Numbered from the stretch's first letter, positions 25,201 through 31,699 are shown. The stretch: DNA of 64,000 bases from Symbiodinium natans (GCA_905221605.1 CAJNDS010002535.1:842001-906000), one strand, 5' to 3'. The notes: generated from the letters alone by a model not told the origin. Program-made: numbers and translations.

Positions 25201-28200
25201 TTGGGTTAGGGGTTTGGTGGTTTAGGGCACAAGAATGCGACCCCTAAAACCGTCTCAAAACCCCTTTAGCTTCAGCCCGCGGCCCTGGCGGCTCCTTTTT
25301 TGTCGGACACTTACTTGGAGGTTCATGGTACTTATTAACCAAATATGTCTGTACTTGTAACTGTACTTGGGACCATCTTGGGGCACTTAAGGGGCTTATA
25401 AGTGGGTCATAAGTACAGTGAGAGTTGGTTAATAATGTACCCTGACCCTCCAAGTATGCTGGCGAATCGGAGGCTCTCTGGCGGAAGACCGGCTCTTACT
25501 TGAGCAACAGGTGCAAGAGCTCTTTTGCACCCACGGCATGGCGTCTGGGCTGGTCTCAGGGCCGGTTTTGTCAGCAAAGCCAACTGTCTTTTTTTTGGTG
25601 TTTCCCTTTCAGGGTCCTTGTAAATAGGAATCCCACAGTTTGGGGGGGGGGGGGTTTAGGGTTTAGGGTTTGGGGTTTGGGGTTTGGGGTTTGGGGTTTG
25701 GGGTTTGGGGTTTGGGGTTTGGGGTTTGGGGTTTGGGGTTTGGGGTTTGGGGTTTGGGGTTTGGGATCGCGTTTAGGGCTTAGGGTGTGCCTTGGAACCC
25801 CTTGTTTTGATGAAGAGCTGCCGCTCTTTTTGGCTGGTTTTCGGCGGCGTGCTGGTATGGTGGTTTGCCTTTATTTTGGCCGCCAAAGCAGGAAAATCTA
25901 CAGAGATGTTTGTTCCATCGGCTGATAAATGCCCTAGTTTTTCCCTGTCTCAGCTCTCAATTCTTCAAAACATTCGAAATTCCAGGGTGCTTTCTCTTCG
26001 TGGGCTCTGGACCACAAGCAACATGGCCCTTTGACCAACTGGAACCCATTTTGCTGGTTCGCCACCTAACAGCGAATCTTCCCTTGCTTCCCCCTGCACA
26101 CTCAATGAGAAAGTGCCCTTGAGGCAAGTTGCATGAAAAAAGCCGGCGTTGACATTCGTGCTGAGGTGTGGGGTTCCGCACGATGTCTACGTTGGGTCGT
26201 ATACTTGGGGGTTTAGGGTTCAGGGCTAAGGGTTGCAGGGTTTGTGGCAAGCGTGGGGCTATGACGTCCACCTTGCAGGGTTAACCCTAAACGCCTAAGG
26301 GCCTAAACCCTGAACCCAAAACCCTAAACCCTAACCGAGGAGGCAGAGGCGGAGACAGCGACGATCCAAGTGGATGAGCCTGAGCCGGACAGCTCAGCTC
26401 CTCGCTCAAGAAATAGGTTCTAAGCCCTAATTCCCTAAACCCTAAACCCCAAACCCCAAATCCTCAACCCTAAATCCTCAACCCTAAACCCTAAACCCTA
26501 AACCTAAGCCCTAAACCCTAAACCTAAACCCTAAACCCTGAACCCTGAACCCTGAACCCGAAGCCAGGCCGAAAACATTCCCTAAACCTAGGCTCACAGG
26601 GCCGAGGAGTGGGAGCCGGTGACCCACGCCGTCGTGCCGAGAGGGGTACACGGAGACGCACTGCATCGGTTCAATGCCTACGTAAGGCTGAGCAAGCTCT
26701 GTGCTTCTGCCCTGAATCCTGAGTCCTAAATCCTGAACCCTAAGCCCTAAATATCCCTAATTCCTAAACCCTACACCCTACACCTTAAACCCTAAACCCT
26801 AAACCCTAAACCCTAGATGTCCCTAAGCCCTGAACCCCAAGCTTGGCAGAGTTGCCTTGTGGGAAGGGGTCCACTTCACGACGCGGTGTTAGAGCAGACC
26901 CTTGGCTCTTCTAAGTCCCGAGTTGGAAGGGTTTGTGGTTGAGGGTTTAGGGTTTAGGGTTTAGGGTTTGGGGTTTAGGGTTTAAGGTTTAGGGTTGCTG
27001 TAAAAGGGCGTAGATGCTGTGAAGGTTAGGATGCAGCAGAGGCTCGAAAGCCTCGTCAGGTGCGAAGAGCAGCTCTGGCCCGATTGTGTCAGGCCATTTG
27101 AAACAACCTTTCTCCCACCCCACGCCGTCCGGCGGCACCCGAACTATTCCTTTCAGGGTTGAGGCCTAAACTCGGGACAATCGCTTACTTGCAAGAAAAC
27201 GTCTTCCGTCACCAGAATTCGCTTGCAGCCAAGGGGTAGGTTCCAGTCCAGGGGGTCCCAGAAAGTTGTGGTCGGTTTCAGGGTATGCATGGGAAGGGGG
27301 TGCCAGAGCTTTCACGAGATTTCGGGAAGTTTCAGGGTTTTTGGTTTTTGGCACGCTGCGGCGAGGGCTCCGGGGATCCCCCTGGCCAGGGGCCTGGGGG
27401 TAGCCCCAAAATCGACGTACAAGGTTTAGGGTAATCACTTTTTCAAGGGGACCAGGACTGGTCCCGAGGAAAAAACGGGTTCCGGTGCCGGACCCTACAT
27501 GGGTGCTGCCGAACTGCGAGCTGTGAAGGCGGGCGAACGACTGGGGAGGGGCTTAAGCGCCGCCTTCTCACTGTAGGCGGTGCGGCCTAAGCCTTGAGTT
27601 TACTTAGGGTTTAGGGATGTTTCGGGTTTAGGGTTCAGGGATATTTGGGGTTTAGGAGTATTTAGGGGTTTGGGGCTCAGGTTTGGGTATCCGTTGGCTT
27701 CTTCTAAGTCCTTTAGGCCTTTGGAGTACTTTTGAGAATTCTATCGTGAGGCCTTGGTGTTGCAGAAAAGTAAGGATGGGAAGCGAGCTTTATATCCCCT
27801 GGCACATCTGCATGGCTGCTCTGTTGCCAGACGACGCCCGACTCTTTCGCTGGGAAAGGCTGTGTTTCTTGTTTCGGGCTTAGGGTTTAGGGTTTAGGGC
27901 CTTGCCAAACTCGGGTGCCTTCGAATCATGTTGGGAAAATAAAGCAAAGCCTTCGACATCGGGTCTGTTCGAAAATGTGATGCCCTGTGGGGATAGAATA
28001 TCTGGGTCTATTTACAGGGTCTGCCGATTTTTCGCCACAAGAACAGCCCTGCAAGAAGGGGTTCTAAGGGGCATGGCGATGCGTGGGCAGAGCGCTGCGG
28101 GGGGTGGGGCATGGGAACTATAGCCCCCTCAGGACACAATTTTATTCGTACATAATTTATATACAAAACCCAAGGTCTTAAGGTTCTAAGGGGAGTATAG

Positions 28201-29132
28201 GGAAAAGGGAAAAAGTTTCAGAGGTCCTCTACTCTGCAGTGAACATCCTCGGCTGTGACAACGGCACCTGCCAAACCTCGGCGGCCGAAGCGGGCTTTGC
28301 CTCGGTGGAAGGCTACATGGCCACGCAGCTCCTGGTTTCTCGCCGCTGACCCAAGCCAACCTCCCAAAAAACCTGACAAAAAAGCCTTAAAAGGCCCTAG
28401 CAAAAGCTTAGCACCTTTCAAACCACCCTGAAAAGCAATCCAGACAAAAACAGCTCCTACAAGCTAAGGAACTCTTAGAAAATGACTACGCTCCACATTC
28501 ATCCCTGAAATCCATCAAAATTCCGTGAATGCCCCGCTCGGGTTCCAAGCAGTCAGAACTCAGGCTTGGATTCTCTGCTTGATGCTCTCGATACCAATCT
28601 CCTACCCAGCTCTGCTGCATATGATCCAGCTTCCTGGCCCTTCTTTCAGTGGCATCCCTCCTGTTGTTGTTTTGCTTTTTCTTTGAGTGGGTTCTCCTTT
28701 GACCAGCAGCTTGGGGAATTAACACAGAATTACCTAAGAAGTTGCCTAGGTTGGCGATGAAGATCGGCGCTGGACCCCTACAAAGCTTGGTGGCCATGCT
28801 GTGCTGCCCCCTGGCCTATGCCTACTCCAACGCCTGCAGCGGCGTCATCTGGGGCTGCCTCTACTGCCTGGCCTTGGACTACTCCCAAGCTTGGCTCACC
28901 GGATTCCTCCTCTTTCTTGCTTTGCTCACCCTGCACTTCTGGCTGCTCTTCCTGAGGCAGGAAGGCCAGGAGAGAAGCGCAGCATCCTGCAGGTGTGTCC
29001 GGCGTCAGGTAAACACCTTGCCGAGAGTTTCAGAACACACTTCCTTGCTGTGATCTTTAGGAGATGGCTCCAGAGGAGCCCCCAGATGATCCTGGGCTCC
29101 CCTACTACCCCCCTCTATCACCCCCCCCTTAG
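8028..29132 (+). CDS. Multi-exon gene: TIR-like, multi-pass membrane protein
   Basis: Twenty-five exons, listed separately below, chain in consistent reading phase from 8028 to the TAG at 29130-29132. They give about 619 codons and the 5' end is open. Motif order after a 135-codon N-terminal part: VDVFISHTW (TIR beta-A-like); hydrophobic segments; WLDKLCIHQTDEE (beta-B and BB-loop-like); RMLVLWDEMYF; LWCHVEL (alpha-C-like, with the Glu spaced from Trp as in TIR NADases); more hydrophobic segments; an acidic linker; a double membrane hairpin; a Pro-rich tail. The motifs and phases are visible. TIR homology and NADase activity are inference. I recognise the motif set from dinoflagellate proteins but not a named family. 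Introns use GT, GC and GA donors and often carry telomere-type arrays. Exons from 18622 onward are firmer than those before. Confidence 0.75.
8727..8777 (+). CDS. Exon 2, N-terminal part
   Basis: After the acceptor cgtgcag the exon reads EELGIITKKATCAERRQ and ends at a GA donor (gatag). It is in phase 0 at both ends. The intron to the next exon is only 67 bp and holds a short CCCTAAA array. Confidence 0.55.
8845..8892 (+). CDS. Exon 3, N-terminal part
   Basis: The acceptor ccccag and donor gtccaa enclose DAWMSFADDTARHVEQ, in phase 0 at both ends. A TTTAGGG array begins 7 bp into the following intron. That intron would run to 16640, so further exons inside it may have been missed. Confidence 0.6.
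8893..9440. repeat. Telomere-type and CAGACAG repeats
   Basis: Short CCCTAAA/TTTAGGG arrays at 8901-9020 and 9392-9440 flank a stretch of CAGACAG and GCTCACAGAC repeats at 9030-9360. No exon is supported here. Confidence 0.7.
9441..9730. other. Unassigned spacer
   Basis: Mixed sequence with a G-rich segment near 9478-9535 and a short GTGTGTG run near 9660. Nothing coding is supported. Confidence 0.5.
9731..10370. repeat. Dispersed repeat block, copy 1
   Basis: Degenerate units of about 80-100 bp are built on CGCCACTTTGTTACGGC, TTTTCCTTCCAGAAG and TTGCCATGTCGTA. They are interrupted by a TA microsatellite (about 10052-10102) and a TG microsatellite (about 10139-10200). The same order recurs at 13930-14470, so the two blocks are a local duplication. 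Confidence 0.85.
10440..10635. repeat. Poly-G tracts
   Basis: GGGGTGGGG runs lie at about 10458-10520 and a near-pure G run at about 10606-10629. Apparent long ORFs across them are low-complexity artefacts. Confidence 0.85.
10880..11060. repeat. CACATACGGATATCTTTT repeat, first copy
   Basis: This copy of a 110-150 bp unit contains GCGCACATACGGATATCTTT and a later ATCTCATTCTG segment. Three more copies lie at 12885-13180. Confidence 0.7.
11130..11910. repeat. 36-bp TTTCAATTTCGATGG array
   Basis: About 20 degenerate units of TTTCGTTTCAATTTCGATGG followed by TTTAATTCCGTCTTAA lie at 11130-11235 and 11595-11910. Non-repetitive sequence separates the two parts. No coding support. Confidence 0.85.
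12235..12525. repeat. Tandem pair of about 145 bp
   Basis: Two copies share GGTCGGTGTCAA, TTTGTAGGGAACTGA, GTGCTGTATACCCGGGTAC and GAGCTATTAAAACATGTCT in the same order. Confidence 0.8.
12645..12830. repeat. 24-bp GTCCGAGTGGAGTGTCTGCA array
   Basis: About eight units of 24 bp. The minus strand translates as periodic ADTPLGQP, which is an artefact of the unit. Confidence 0.85.
12885..13200. repeat. CACATACGGATATCTTTT repeats, copies 2-4
   Basis: Three copies begin at about 12886, 13027 and 13115. Each has CACATACGGATATC or a variant, then GGCCAGCACACATGGATC and a CTGCTTGCGCAGACATG-type segment. Confidence 0.8.
13930..14470. repeat. Dispersed repeat block, copy 2
   Basis: This block repeats the 9731-10370 block in the same order: the TTTCTGCGAATCTTCC unit, the TTTGCTACGGCAG unit, a TG microsatellite, then a further CGCCACTTTG unit. 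Divergence between copies is moderate. Confidence 0.8.
14480..15140. other. Unassigned spacer with short repeats
   Basis: At 14510-14660 the words CCCCTATCGG and CCTATAGG occur in both orientations. At 14755-14950 a 60-90 bp unit with GGTGGCAAACCCTAAA occurs four times. No gene is supported. Confidence 0.5.
15151..15632 (+). CDS. Possible exons, orientation uncertain
   Basis: On the plus strand the acceptor ctactgcag is followed by ELRRHGRQRRTVAKLAWCC and a GT donor. A second candidate after ctgcacttcag reads LRPRRRNLQQKRGKRRLLHD and stays open through LWANSGFAKCN. Their phases could link exon 3 to exon 4 of the large gene. The minus strand is also open for 125 codons at 15142-15519, so direction cannot be settled by eye. 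Confidence 0.25.
15633..16640. other. Intron sequence with telomere-type array
   Basis: CCCTAAA units lie at 16109-16183, a short TA run near 16340-16355, and further CCCTAAA variants near 16556-16590. No exon is supported with confidence. Confidence 0.5.
16641..16710 (+). CDS. Exon 4, N-terminal part
   Basis: The acceptor ctcgtggccag precedes 23 codons, AAILEYGLSLAL then HGMCFGVRVRQ, and one base of the next codon before a GT donor (gtattt). It is hydrophobic and helical, and leaves in phase 1. A degenerate TTTAGGG array fills the next intron. Confidence 0.6.
16890..16914 (+). CDS. Exon 5, micro-exon
   Basis: A 25-base exon reading LTGCGHL between the acceptor gttcaag and the donor gttgag. 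It enters in phase 1 and leaves in phase 2, exactly joining exons 4 and 6. The choice rests mainly on phase. Confidence 0.4.
17131..17201 (+). CDS. Exon 6, N-terminal part
   Basis: After the acceptor ccgccaag the exon reads VGVMGGAGMAYARIPTREQV and then QEA. It leaves in phase 1 at a GC donor (gcagac). The local sequence is GC-rich, unlike the neighbouring telomere-type arrays. Confidence 0.55.
17345..17455 (-). repeat. TTTGGGG / TTTAGGG array
   Basis: G-rich variant units (TTTGGGG, TTCAGGG, TTTAGGG) occupy the intron between exons 6 and 7. Confidence 0.85.
17504..17551 (+). CDS. Exon 7, N-terminal part
   Basis: The acceptor atgttcag and donor gtcgca enclose QEFHRGPVAMKAARQ. Entry and exit are both phase 1, consistent with exons 6 and 8. 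Confidence 0.55.
17724..17761 (+). CDS. Exon 8, N-terminal part
   Basis: The acceptor ccctgccag and donor gtgcgg enclose RILFDATAEVEQ, entering in phase 1 and leaving in phase 0. The minus strand is also open here (17664-17915), which lowers confidence. Confidence 0.45.
18116..18202 (+). repeat. Telomere-type array (CCCTAAA)
   Basis: About 12 units lie in the intron before the TIR-like start exon. An unexplained segment (18204-18480) with poly-C and poly-G runs follows. Confidence 0.9.
18622..18686 (+). CDS. Exon 9, TIR-like beta-A motif
   Basis: The acceptor ctggtcccag opens VDVFISHTWGSGRWAKFLG followed by LC. The VFISHTW core matches the first strand of TIR-type domains and the following residues would be helix alpha-A. 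It ends in phase 2 at a GC donor (gcggct), or 12 bases later at a second GC donor. The first choice gives LCLYLN across the junction. Confidence 0.75.
18718..18797 (-). repeat. Pure TTTGGGG array
   Basis: Eleven nearly perfect TTTGGGG units sit directly after exon 9, inside the intron. Their uniformity contrasts with the mixed arrays elsewhere. Confidence 0.9.
19160..19211 (+). CDS. Exon 10, start of membrane segment 1
   Basis: After the acceptor gatccccag the exon reads YLNLGRAIKTSLAVWIL. It enters in phase 2 and leaves in phase 0 at a GC donor (gctcct). Its last residues are hydrophobic and continue into exon 11. Confidence 0.7.
19212..20680. other. Intron, no telomere-type array
   Basis: Unique sequence with open frames on both strands (plus 19310-19774, minus 19064-19468, minus 20048-20512). 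None shows a recognisable domain. Short AACCCATAAG repeats lie near 20408-20465. Confidence 0.5.
20681..20771 (+). CDS. Exon 11, membrane segments 1-2
   Basis: After the acceptor catctcccag the exon reads AIGTLIAVGGLQGYGG, then LLFPQLGLCFWG, and leaves in phase 1 at a consensus-like donor (gtatgt). The glycine-rich hydrophobic composition fits membrane helices. Confidence 0.65.
20772..22952. other. Intron with telomere-type and other repeats
   Basis: It contains poly-T/poly-G at 20806-20834 and TTTAGGG units to 20945. A triplicated 21-bp GATTGTCGCCTGATTTGCGG unit lies at 21576-21630, CCCTAAA at 22473-22547, and TTTAGGG at 22678-22704. A strong donor at 22854 (gtgagc) with an upstream acceptor at 22823 may mark a skipped exon, but its phase does not fit. 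Confidence 0.5.
22953..23005 (+). CDS. Exon 12, membrane-segment end
   Basis: The acceptor ttctcctcctag and a perfect donor (gtgagt) enclose IFSASCCLGGTRWVWGW. It enters in phase 1 and leaves in phase 0. The frame also stays open into exon 13, so intron retention would still be readable. Confidence 0.65.
23123..23162 (+). CDS. Exon 13, TIR-like beta-B motif
   Basis: After the acceptor cgcccattttcag the exon reads YLRSSTSLWLDKL plus one base, then a GC donor (gcttcc). The junction with exon 14 creates the Cys of the KLCIHQTDEE motif. Confidence 0.8.
23221..23430 (+). repeat. Telomere-type array, longest pure run
   Basis: About 29 units, mostly perfect CCCTAAA with a few CCCTAAG and CCGTAAG, fill nearly all of the intron between exons 13 and 14. 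Confidence 0.95.
23434..23500 (+). CDS. Exon 14, BB-loop and helix alpha-B
   Basis: After the acceptor aagccaag the exon reads IHQTDEELKQRQLAALPIFV and then A, leaving in phase 2 at gtgggt. IHQTDEE sits where TIR domains have the BB loop. The last 14 exon bases plus the GT donor recur exactly at the end of the following intron. Confidence 0.85.
23501..23575 (+). other. 75-bp telomere-bearing intron with 16-bp boundary repeat
   Basis: It begins GTGGG followed by about four TTTAGGG-type units. It ends with the same 16 bases, ATCTTCGTGGCCAGGT, that span the upstream exon-intron junction (23487-23502 and 23562-23577). This is the pattern left by insertion or gap repair with target duplication. 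Confidence 0.8.
23576..23615 (+). CDS. Exon 15, TIR-like beta-C motif
   Basis: The exon reads SSRMLVLWDEMYF, entering in phase 2 and leaving in phase 0 at a GA donor (gaatct). In TIR domains this corresponds to the strand before the conserved WC-x-x-E helix. Confidence 0.8.
23792..23865 (+). CDS. Exon 16, WC-x-x-E helix
   Basis: The exon reads ERLWCHVELATFAKHGDQHS and then LLVL. It enters in phase 0 and leaves in phase 2 at gttccc. The Glu of WCHVEL has the spacing of the catalytic Glu of TIR NADases (W-x3-E). It is preceded by an intron with poly-T/poly-G at about 23710-23732. Confidence 0.85.
24416..24591 (+). CDS. Exon 17, linker and hydrophobic segment
   Basis: This 176-base exon reads TLELLSAIVAELCVLVSPTT and continues through LKEFFEGFFADPRSLPALED to a hydrophobic LLLCCGVFLTPL. 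It enters in phase 2 and leaves in phase 1 at gtagga. It is the longest exon of the middle part and strongly protein-like. Confidence 0.85.
24693..24781 (+). CDS. Exon 18, membrane helix
   Basis: After the acceptor ccagttcag the exon reads TVTFWIYCSLWLASSAIIYL and then PIMIPCFLG, one long membrane helix. It enters in phase 1 and leaves in phase 0 at gtactt. Confidence 0.85.
24893..24982 (+). CDS. Exon 19, soluble segment
   Basis: After the acceptor ctctcatgtcag the exon reads RKLQQHQVMLHQIATFDIKD and then AKCPWAQAGK. Both ends are in phase 0, with donor gtcatc. The FDIKDAKC segment is what I expect after the membrane helix in this family. Confidence 0.75.
24983..26339. other. Intron with TTTGGGG array
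   Basis: TTTGGGG units run from 25656 to 25765 after a poly-G. A hydrophobic open stretch at 25816-25880 (SFWLVFGGVLVWWFAFILAA) could be a skipped exon, but its phase does not fit exons 19 and 20. CCCTAAA variants lie at 26283-26333. Confidence 0.55.
26340..26416 (+). CDS. Exon 20, acidic linker
   Basis: It lies directly after a CCCTAAACCCTAACCGAG boundary and reads EAEAETATIQVDEPEPDSSA followed by PRSRN. It enters in phase 0 and leaves in phase 2 at gttcta. Confidence 0.7.
26430..26590 (+). repeat. Telomere-type array filling an intron
   Basis: CCCTAAA, CCTCAACCCTAAA and CCCTGAA variants fill the intron between exons 20 and 21. Confidence 0.9.
26600..26681 (+). CDS. Exon 21, soluble segment
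   Basis: After the acceptor ggctcacag the exon reads AEEWEPVTHAVVPRGVHGDA and then LHRFNAY. It enters in phase 2 and leaves in phase 0 at gtaagg. The FNAY ending is continued by VR in exon 22. Confidence 0.8.
26715..26995. repeat. Telomere-type arrays in intron
   Basis: CCCTAAA variants lie at 26715-26840 and TTTAGGG at 26945-26995. The unique segment between them (26850-26940) could code GPLHDAVLEQTLGSSK but does not fit the phase chain. Confidence 0.7.
27025..27059 (+). CDS. Exon 22, short helix
   Basis: The exon reads VRMQQRLESLV plus two bases before the donor gtgcga. Entry phase 0 and exit phase 2 match exons 21 and 23. Confidence 0.7.
27766..27858 (+). CDS. Exon 23, helix before the membrane hairpin
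   Basis: After the acceptor ggtgttgcag the exon reads KVRMGSELYIPWHICMAALL followed by PDDARLFRWE. It ends in phase 2 at a GC donor (gctgtg). Both phases fit exons 22 and 24. Confidence 0.65.
27859..28749. other. Intron, mostly unique
   Basis: A short TTTAGGG run lies at 27879-27899. Open frames at plus 27902-28123 and minus 28486-28797 have no recognisable domain. Nothing else is supported. Confidence 0.5.
28750..29008 (+). CDS. Exon 24, membrane hairpin
   Basis: This is the largest exon, 86 codons after one phase base. It carries two hydrophobic helices (around LVAMLCCPLAYAYSNACSG and LTGFLLFLALLTLHFWLLFL) and then a basic Cys/Arg segment. It leaves in phase 0 at gtaaac. Confidence 0.85.
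29061..29132 (+). CDS. Exon 25, terminal exon with stop
   Basis: A 52-bp intron precedes this exon. It reads EMAPEEPPDDPGLPYYPPL then SPPP and ends with TAG. The acidic, Pro- and Tyr-rich tail would lie next to the last membrane helix. Confidence 0.8.
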   Translation, partial: EMAPEEPPDDPGLPYYPPLSPPP

Positions 29133-29663
29133 GTTCCCCCCATAGCTAAGGCCTCTTTAGGGAGAATGAAGCCGATGCAGAGGATTATTTACCGGGGGGA
29201 ACCTAGGGAGGGCGAGAAAAAGAGGGCTGTAAGGAAACCCATGAGACGAACACCCCAAAGTGGAGCTTTGGCGAGGGCGTAGCGAGCTGGTTCTTCAGAT
29301 CTGAACTGACGGCCTCGCTCCCGAAATCGAAGAGAAGTCGTGCGGTGGGGGGTATAGGGAGTTGAGGGCTTTTGGGGTTTCTGCTGTTGTAGTTGCCTCG
29401 GCTCCTTCAGCTTTCCCGGTTCGCATCTCTTTGGGTTTTAGAGATCCTTTGTGTGGGGTGCTCTTTAAAACTCTTATAAGCCCAAAACCCAAAAACCCTA
29501 AACCAGCCCCACGCTTCCTTTGATCGGTGGTGCGTGGCTCATAGGCCTTCAGTGAGGTAGCCTCTGCAGTTCTACTGGGCGGGAAGTCGAAGCTGGGGTT
29601 TAGATTTGTGCAGTCGTGAGAAGCCTTTCATTTTTTGCAGCTGCTTCGGCTGCTTGAGGGTAG
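29133..29663. other. Intergenic spacer
   Basis: This 0.5 kb lies between the stop of the TIR-like gene and the next ATG exon. There is no telomere-type array. A 65-codon frame is open on the minus strand (29295-29492) without recognisable content. Confidence 0.5.
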
Positions 29664-29767
29664 ATGTTTAGTTCGCATTCTGCCAAAGTTGCGAGTGACC
29701 GGAGCTCAGACACCAGAGTCGCAGACTGCCTGCATGCCGAGTGGTTCGGGGAACTCGGGGACCATTT
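29664..29767 (+). CDS. First exon of a second + strand gene
   Basis: An ATG at 29664 opens MFSSHSAKVASDRSSDTRVA, then DCLHAEWFGELGDH. The exon ends in phase 2 at the consensus donor gtgagc. It starts 530 bp after the previous stop on the same strand, matching tandem gene order. The product is not recognised. Confidence 0.5.
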
Positions 29768-29819
29768 GTGAGCTTAGGCCGCGCGAGGGCTGCATTGTTG
29801 GGCCGCTGCGCCGCAGGAT

Positions 29820-29850
29820 GCCCTAAACCCTAAACCCTAAACCCTAAACC

Positions 29851-29882
<32 letters not shown>

Positions 29883-29908
29883 ACCCTGAACCCTGAACCC
29901 TGAACCCC
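29820..29908 (+). repeat. Telomere-type array (CCCTAAA / CCCTCAA / CCCTGAA)
   Basis: The array passes through three variant blocks in order (CCCTAAA, CCCTCAA, CCCTGAA), showing that variants spread by local duplication. Confidence 0.9.
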
Positions 29909-29965
29909 TCCGCACCCATCAAAAACTCCCCGCGATCTGAGGGCCCTCGTTTCGTGACTCCGCAG

Positions 29966-30028
29966 CAGAATCTGCGGGGCCCTCAGCTCGAAGAACTTCC
30001 TGAAGCAGAAAGCCCTAGATCCTACAGG
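29966..30028 (+). CDS. Second exon of the second gene
   Basis: After the acceptor gactccgcag the exon reads RICGALSSKNFLKQKALDPT. It enters in phase 2, as the first exon requires, and leaves in phase 2 at gtttag. A telomere-type array starts at the donor. Confidence 0.45.
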
Positions 30029-30099
30029 GTTTAGGGTTTAGGGTTTAGGATTTAGGGTTTAGGGTTAATCTCTACCCAGTTTCCGAGGGTTTGAATAAG

Positions 30100-30122
30100 G
30101 ATGCCGAAGACGCAAGGATCTG
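30100..30122 (+). CDS. Possible micro-exon
   Basis: A 23-base segment lies between a weak acceptor (gaataag) and a good donor (gtaaag), among telomere-type arrays. Frame MPKTQGS would fit the phase-2 entry. Confidence 0.3.
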
Positions 30123-30303
30123 GTAAAGTAACCGGAAGAAGAACACAGCCCTAAACCCTAAACCCTAAACCCGAAATTATAAACCCTAAGCCCTAAACCC
30201 TAAACCCTGTTCGTTTTGACCATGCTTTCTGGCCGCTTCTGGCCCTCTGCGTCAAGCTGCAAGACATTGTGAGCTTGATGCGAGCAAAGGTTTGTCCACG
30301 CAG

Positions 30304-30363
30304 GAAGGTCAGTTGAAGAAAGTCGTCTCCTTCTGCCGGGGCTTATTCATTTTACCAAGCACG
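30304..30363 (+). CDS. Candidate exon, second gene
   Basis: The acceptor gtccacgcag and donor gtgtct enclose EGQLKKVVSFCRGLFILPST, in phase 0 at both ends. Just upstream an open stretch (30207-30291, HAFWPLLALCVKLQDIVSLM) also looks coding but lacks a clear acceptor. Confidence 0.4.
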
Positions 30364-30414
30364 GTGTCTTGAGCACGGCGTGGTGAGAGCTTCTGCCCCC
30401 CATCTGCTCCTGAG

Positions 30415-30491
30415 GCCCCCAAGATGCCCCGCAAGAGCAAGAAGACGTGGGAGAGCGGGCCTGCAAGAGGAGTCGGAGCCTCATCCGACAG
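30415..30491 (+). CDS. Candidate exon, second gene
   Basis: After the acceptor ctgctcctgag the exon reads APKMPRKSKKTWESGPARGV and then GASSD. It ends in phase 2 at a GA donor. Entry phase 0 fits the exon ending at 30363. Confidence 0.4.
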
Positions 30492-31011
30492 GAATCGTGC
30501 ATGTGAGCGCAGCGCGTGCGGTTTGCACTTGATAGCATTCCAACCCAAAGAAGGCCTTGAAACAAGCAAGGAACATAGGAACATCAAGGAAAAACACACA
30601 GTGAGGCACCGCCTTCTCAACATCATGGACGGTTTCTCTTCAGAAGCATTGGGGTTCTGCGCTTCAAGTTTAAGGGTTGCATGTGCTTCCCCTAGACCCT
30701 AAACCCTAAACCCTGAACCCTGAACCCTGAACCCTAAACCCCGAGGTCAGAGTTGATGAAGCAGAGCAGGTCCGAGAAGGCCGGGAGCGGTCCTAGGAGA
30801 GTGGTGCCTTTGCTGCCTGGCTCTTTGACAAGAATGGTGCCAGGTACGGGCACGGGCACCAGTGCAAGCAGCAGGACGGCCGAAAGCGCAGCCGAGCGCA
30901 AGGACCGAAGGGATTCAACAGCCCTATGGCTCAAGAATTCTCAGGTTTAGGGTATTTAGGGTTGAGGGTTTGGGGTTTAGGGTTTAGGTTTTACTGTACA
31001 TCGCTGCACAG

Positions 31012-31163
31012 ATACCATGCGTCGATGGTCCGTGTTTTCTTGGACTCACGTGCTTCCCGCGATGGGCATGGGCCCATGCTGCTGATCAGCAAGAGGAGTC
31101 ACGAGGAGATTGTGTCGCCCCCAAGTGAATGCTTGGACCATCTGCGAAACAACCCTGCGCACG
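31012..31163 (+). CDS. Candidate exon, second gene or next gene
   Basis: The acceptor cgctgcacag and donor gtagga enclose 50 codons (YHASMVRVFLDSRASRDGHG, then PMLLISKRSHEE). The frame is open for more than 80 codons. No domain is recognised. Confidence 0.4.
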
Positions 31164-31254
31164 GTAGGACGACAACGCATCAGAAGTGGCCCGACCCTGA
31201 GAAATGTTGTTCTGTCGCCGCTTATCCTGTTGAAGCAGCCCGGTCCCTTGCAAC

Positions 31255-31328
31255 CCTAAACCCTAAACCCTAGACTCTAAACCCTAAACCCTAAACCCTA
31301 AACCCTAAAACCCTAAACCCTAAGCCTG
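31255..31328 (+). repeat. Telomere-type array (CCCTAAA)
   Basis: About ten units with CCCTAGA and CCCTAAAA variants lie between two candidate exons. Confidence 0.9.
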
Positions 31329-31453
31329 AGACGCTTTAGATTATGTTGTATGTGAGTGCCGGCTATGAGTGCCAGTGCTTTTTGGACTCTACATCTTGCT
31401 TCTTGCGAGCCCTCTTATCCCCACTGTTCTAACGCTGAAGGTTTCTCATCCAG

Positions 31454-31542
31454 GAGGGGCGACTGGAAAACTGTCACTTCCCCAGTCTAGTGGACGATGG
31501 TGAATTCTTTTTGCGATCACTGCTCCAGGGCGGAGCACGTCT
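31454..31542 (+). CDS. Candidate exon, second gene
   Basis: The acceptor tttctcatccag and a perfect donor (gtgagt) enclose EGRLENCHFPSLVDDGEFFL and then RSLLQGGAR. Both boundaries are strong, which makes this the best exon of the set. It enters in phase 0 and leaves in phase 2. Confidence 0.6.
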
Positions 31543-31699
31543 GTGAGTTGCTGCCTTGAAGGCCCTGCGACGTGACCTTTGACGTTCAGCTCTCACAACC
31601 TTCGAACTGCGCGACGAAGCCTGTAGGAGCAGCAGGATGCCAAGTCGATACAAGATCCCGGGGGGAGGGAGAGGGTAGGGGATGAGACGATTTGGTCCC

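Noticed and set aside
25816-25880. Extra membrane exon of the TIR-like gene
   Set aside because: It is hydrophobic and has an acceptor, but its exit phase does not fit exons 19 and 20.
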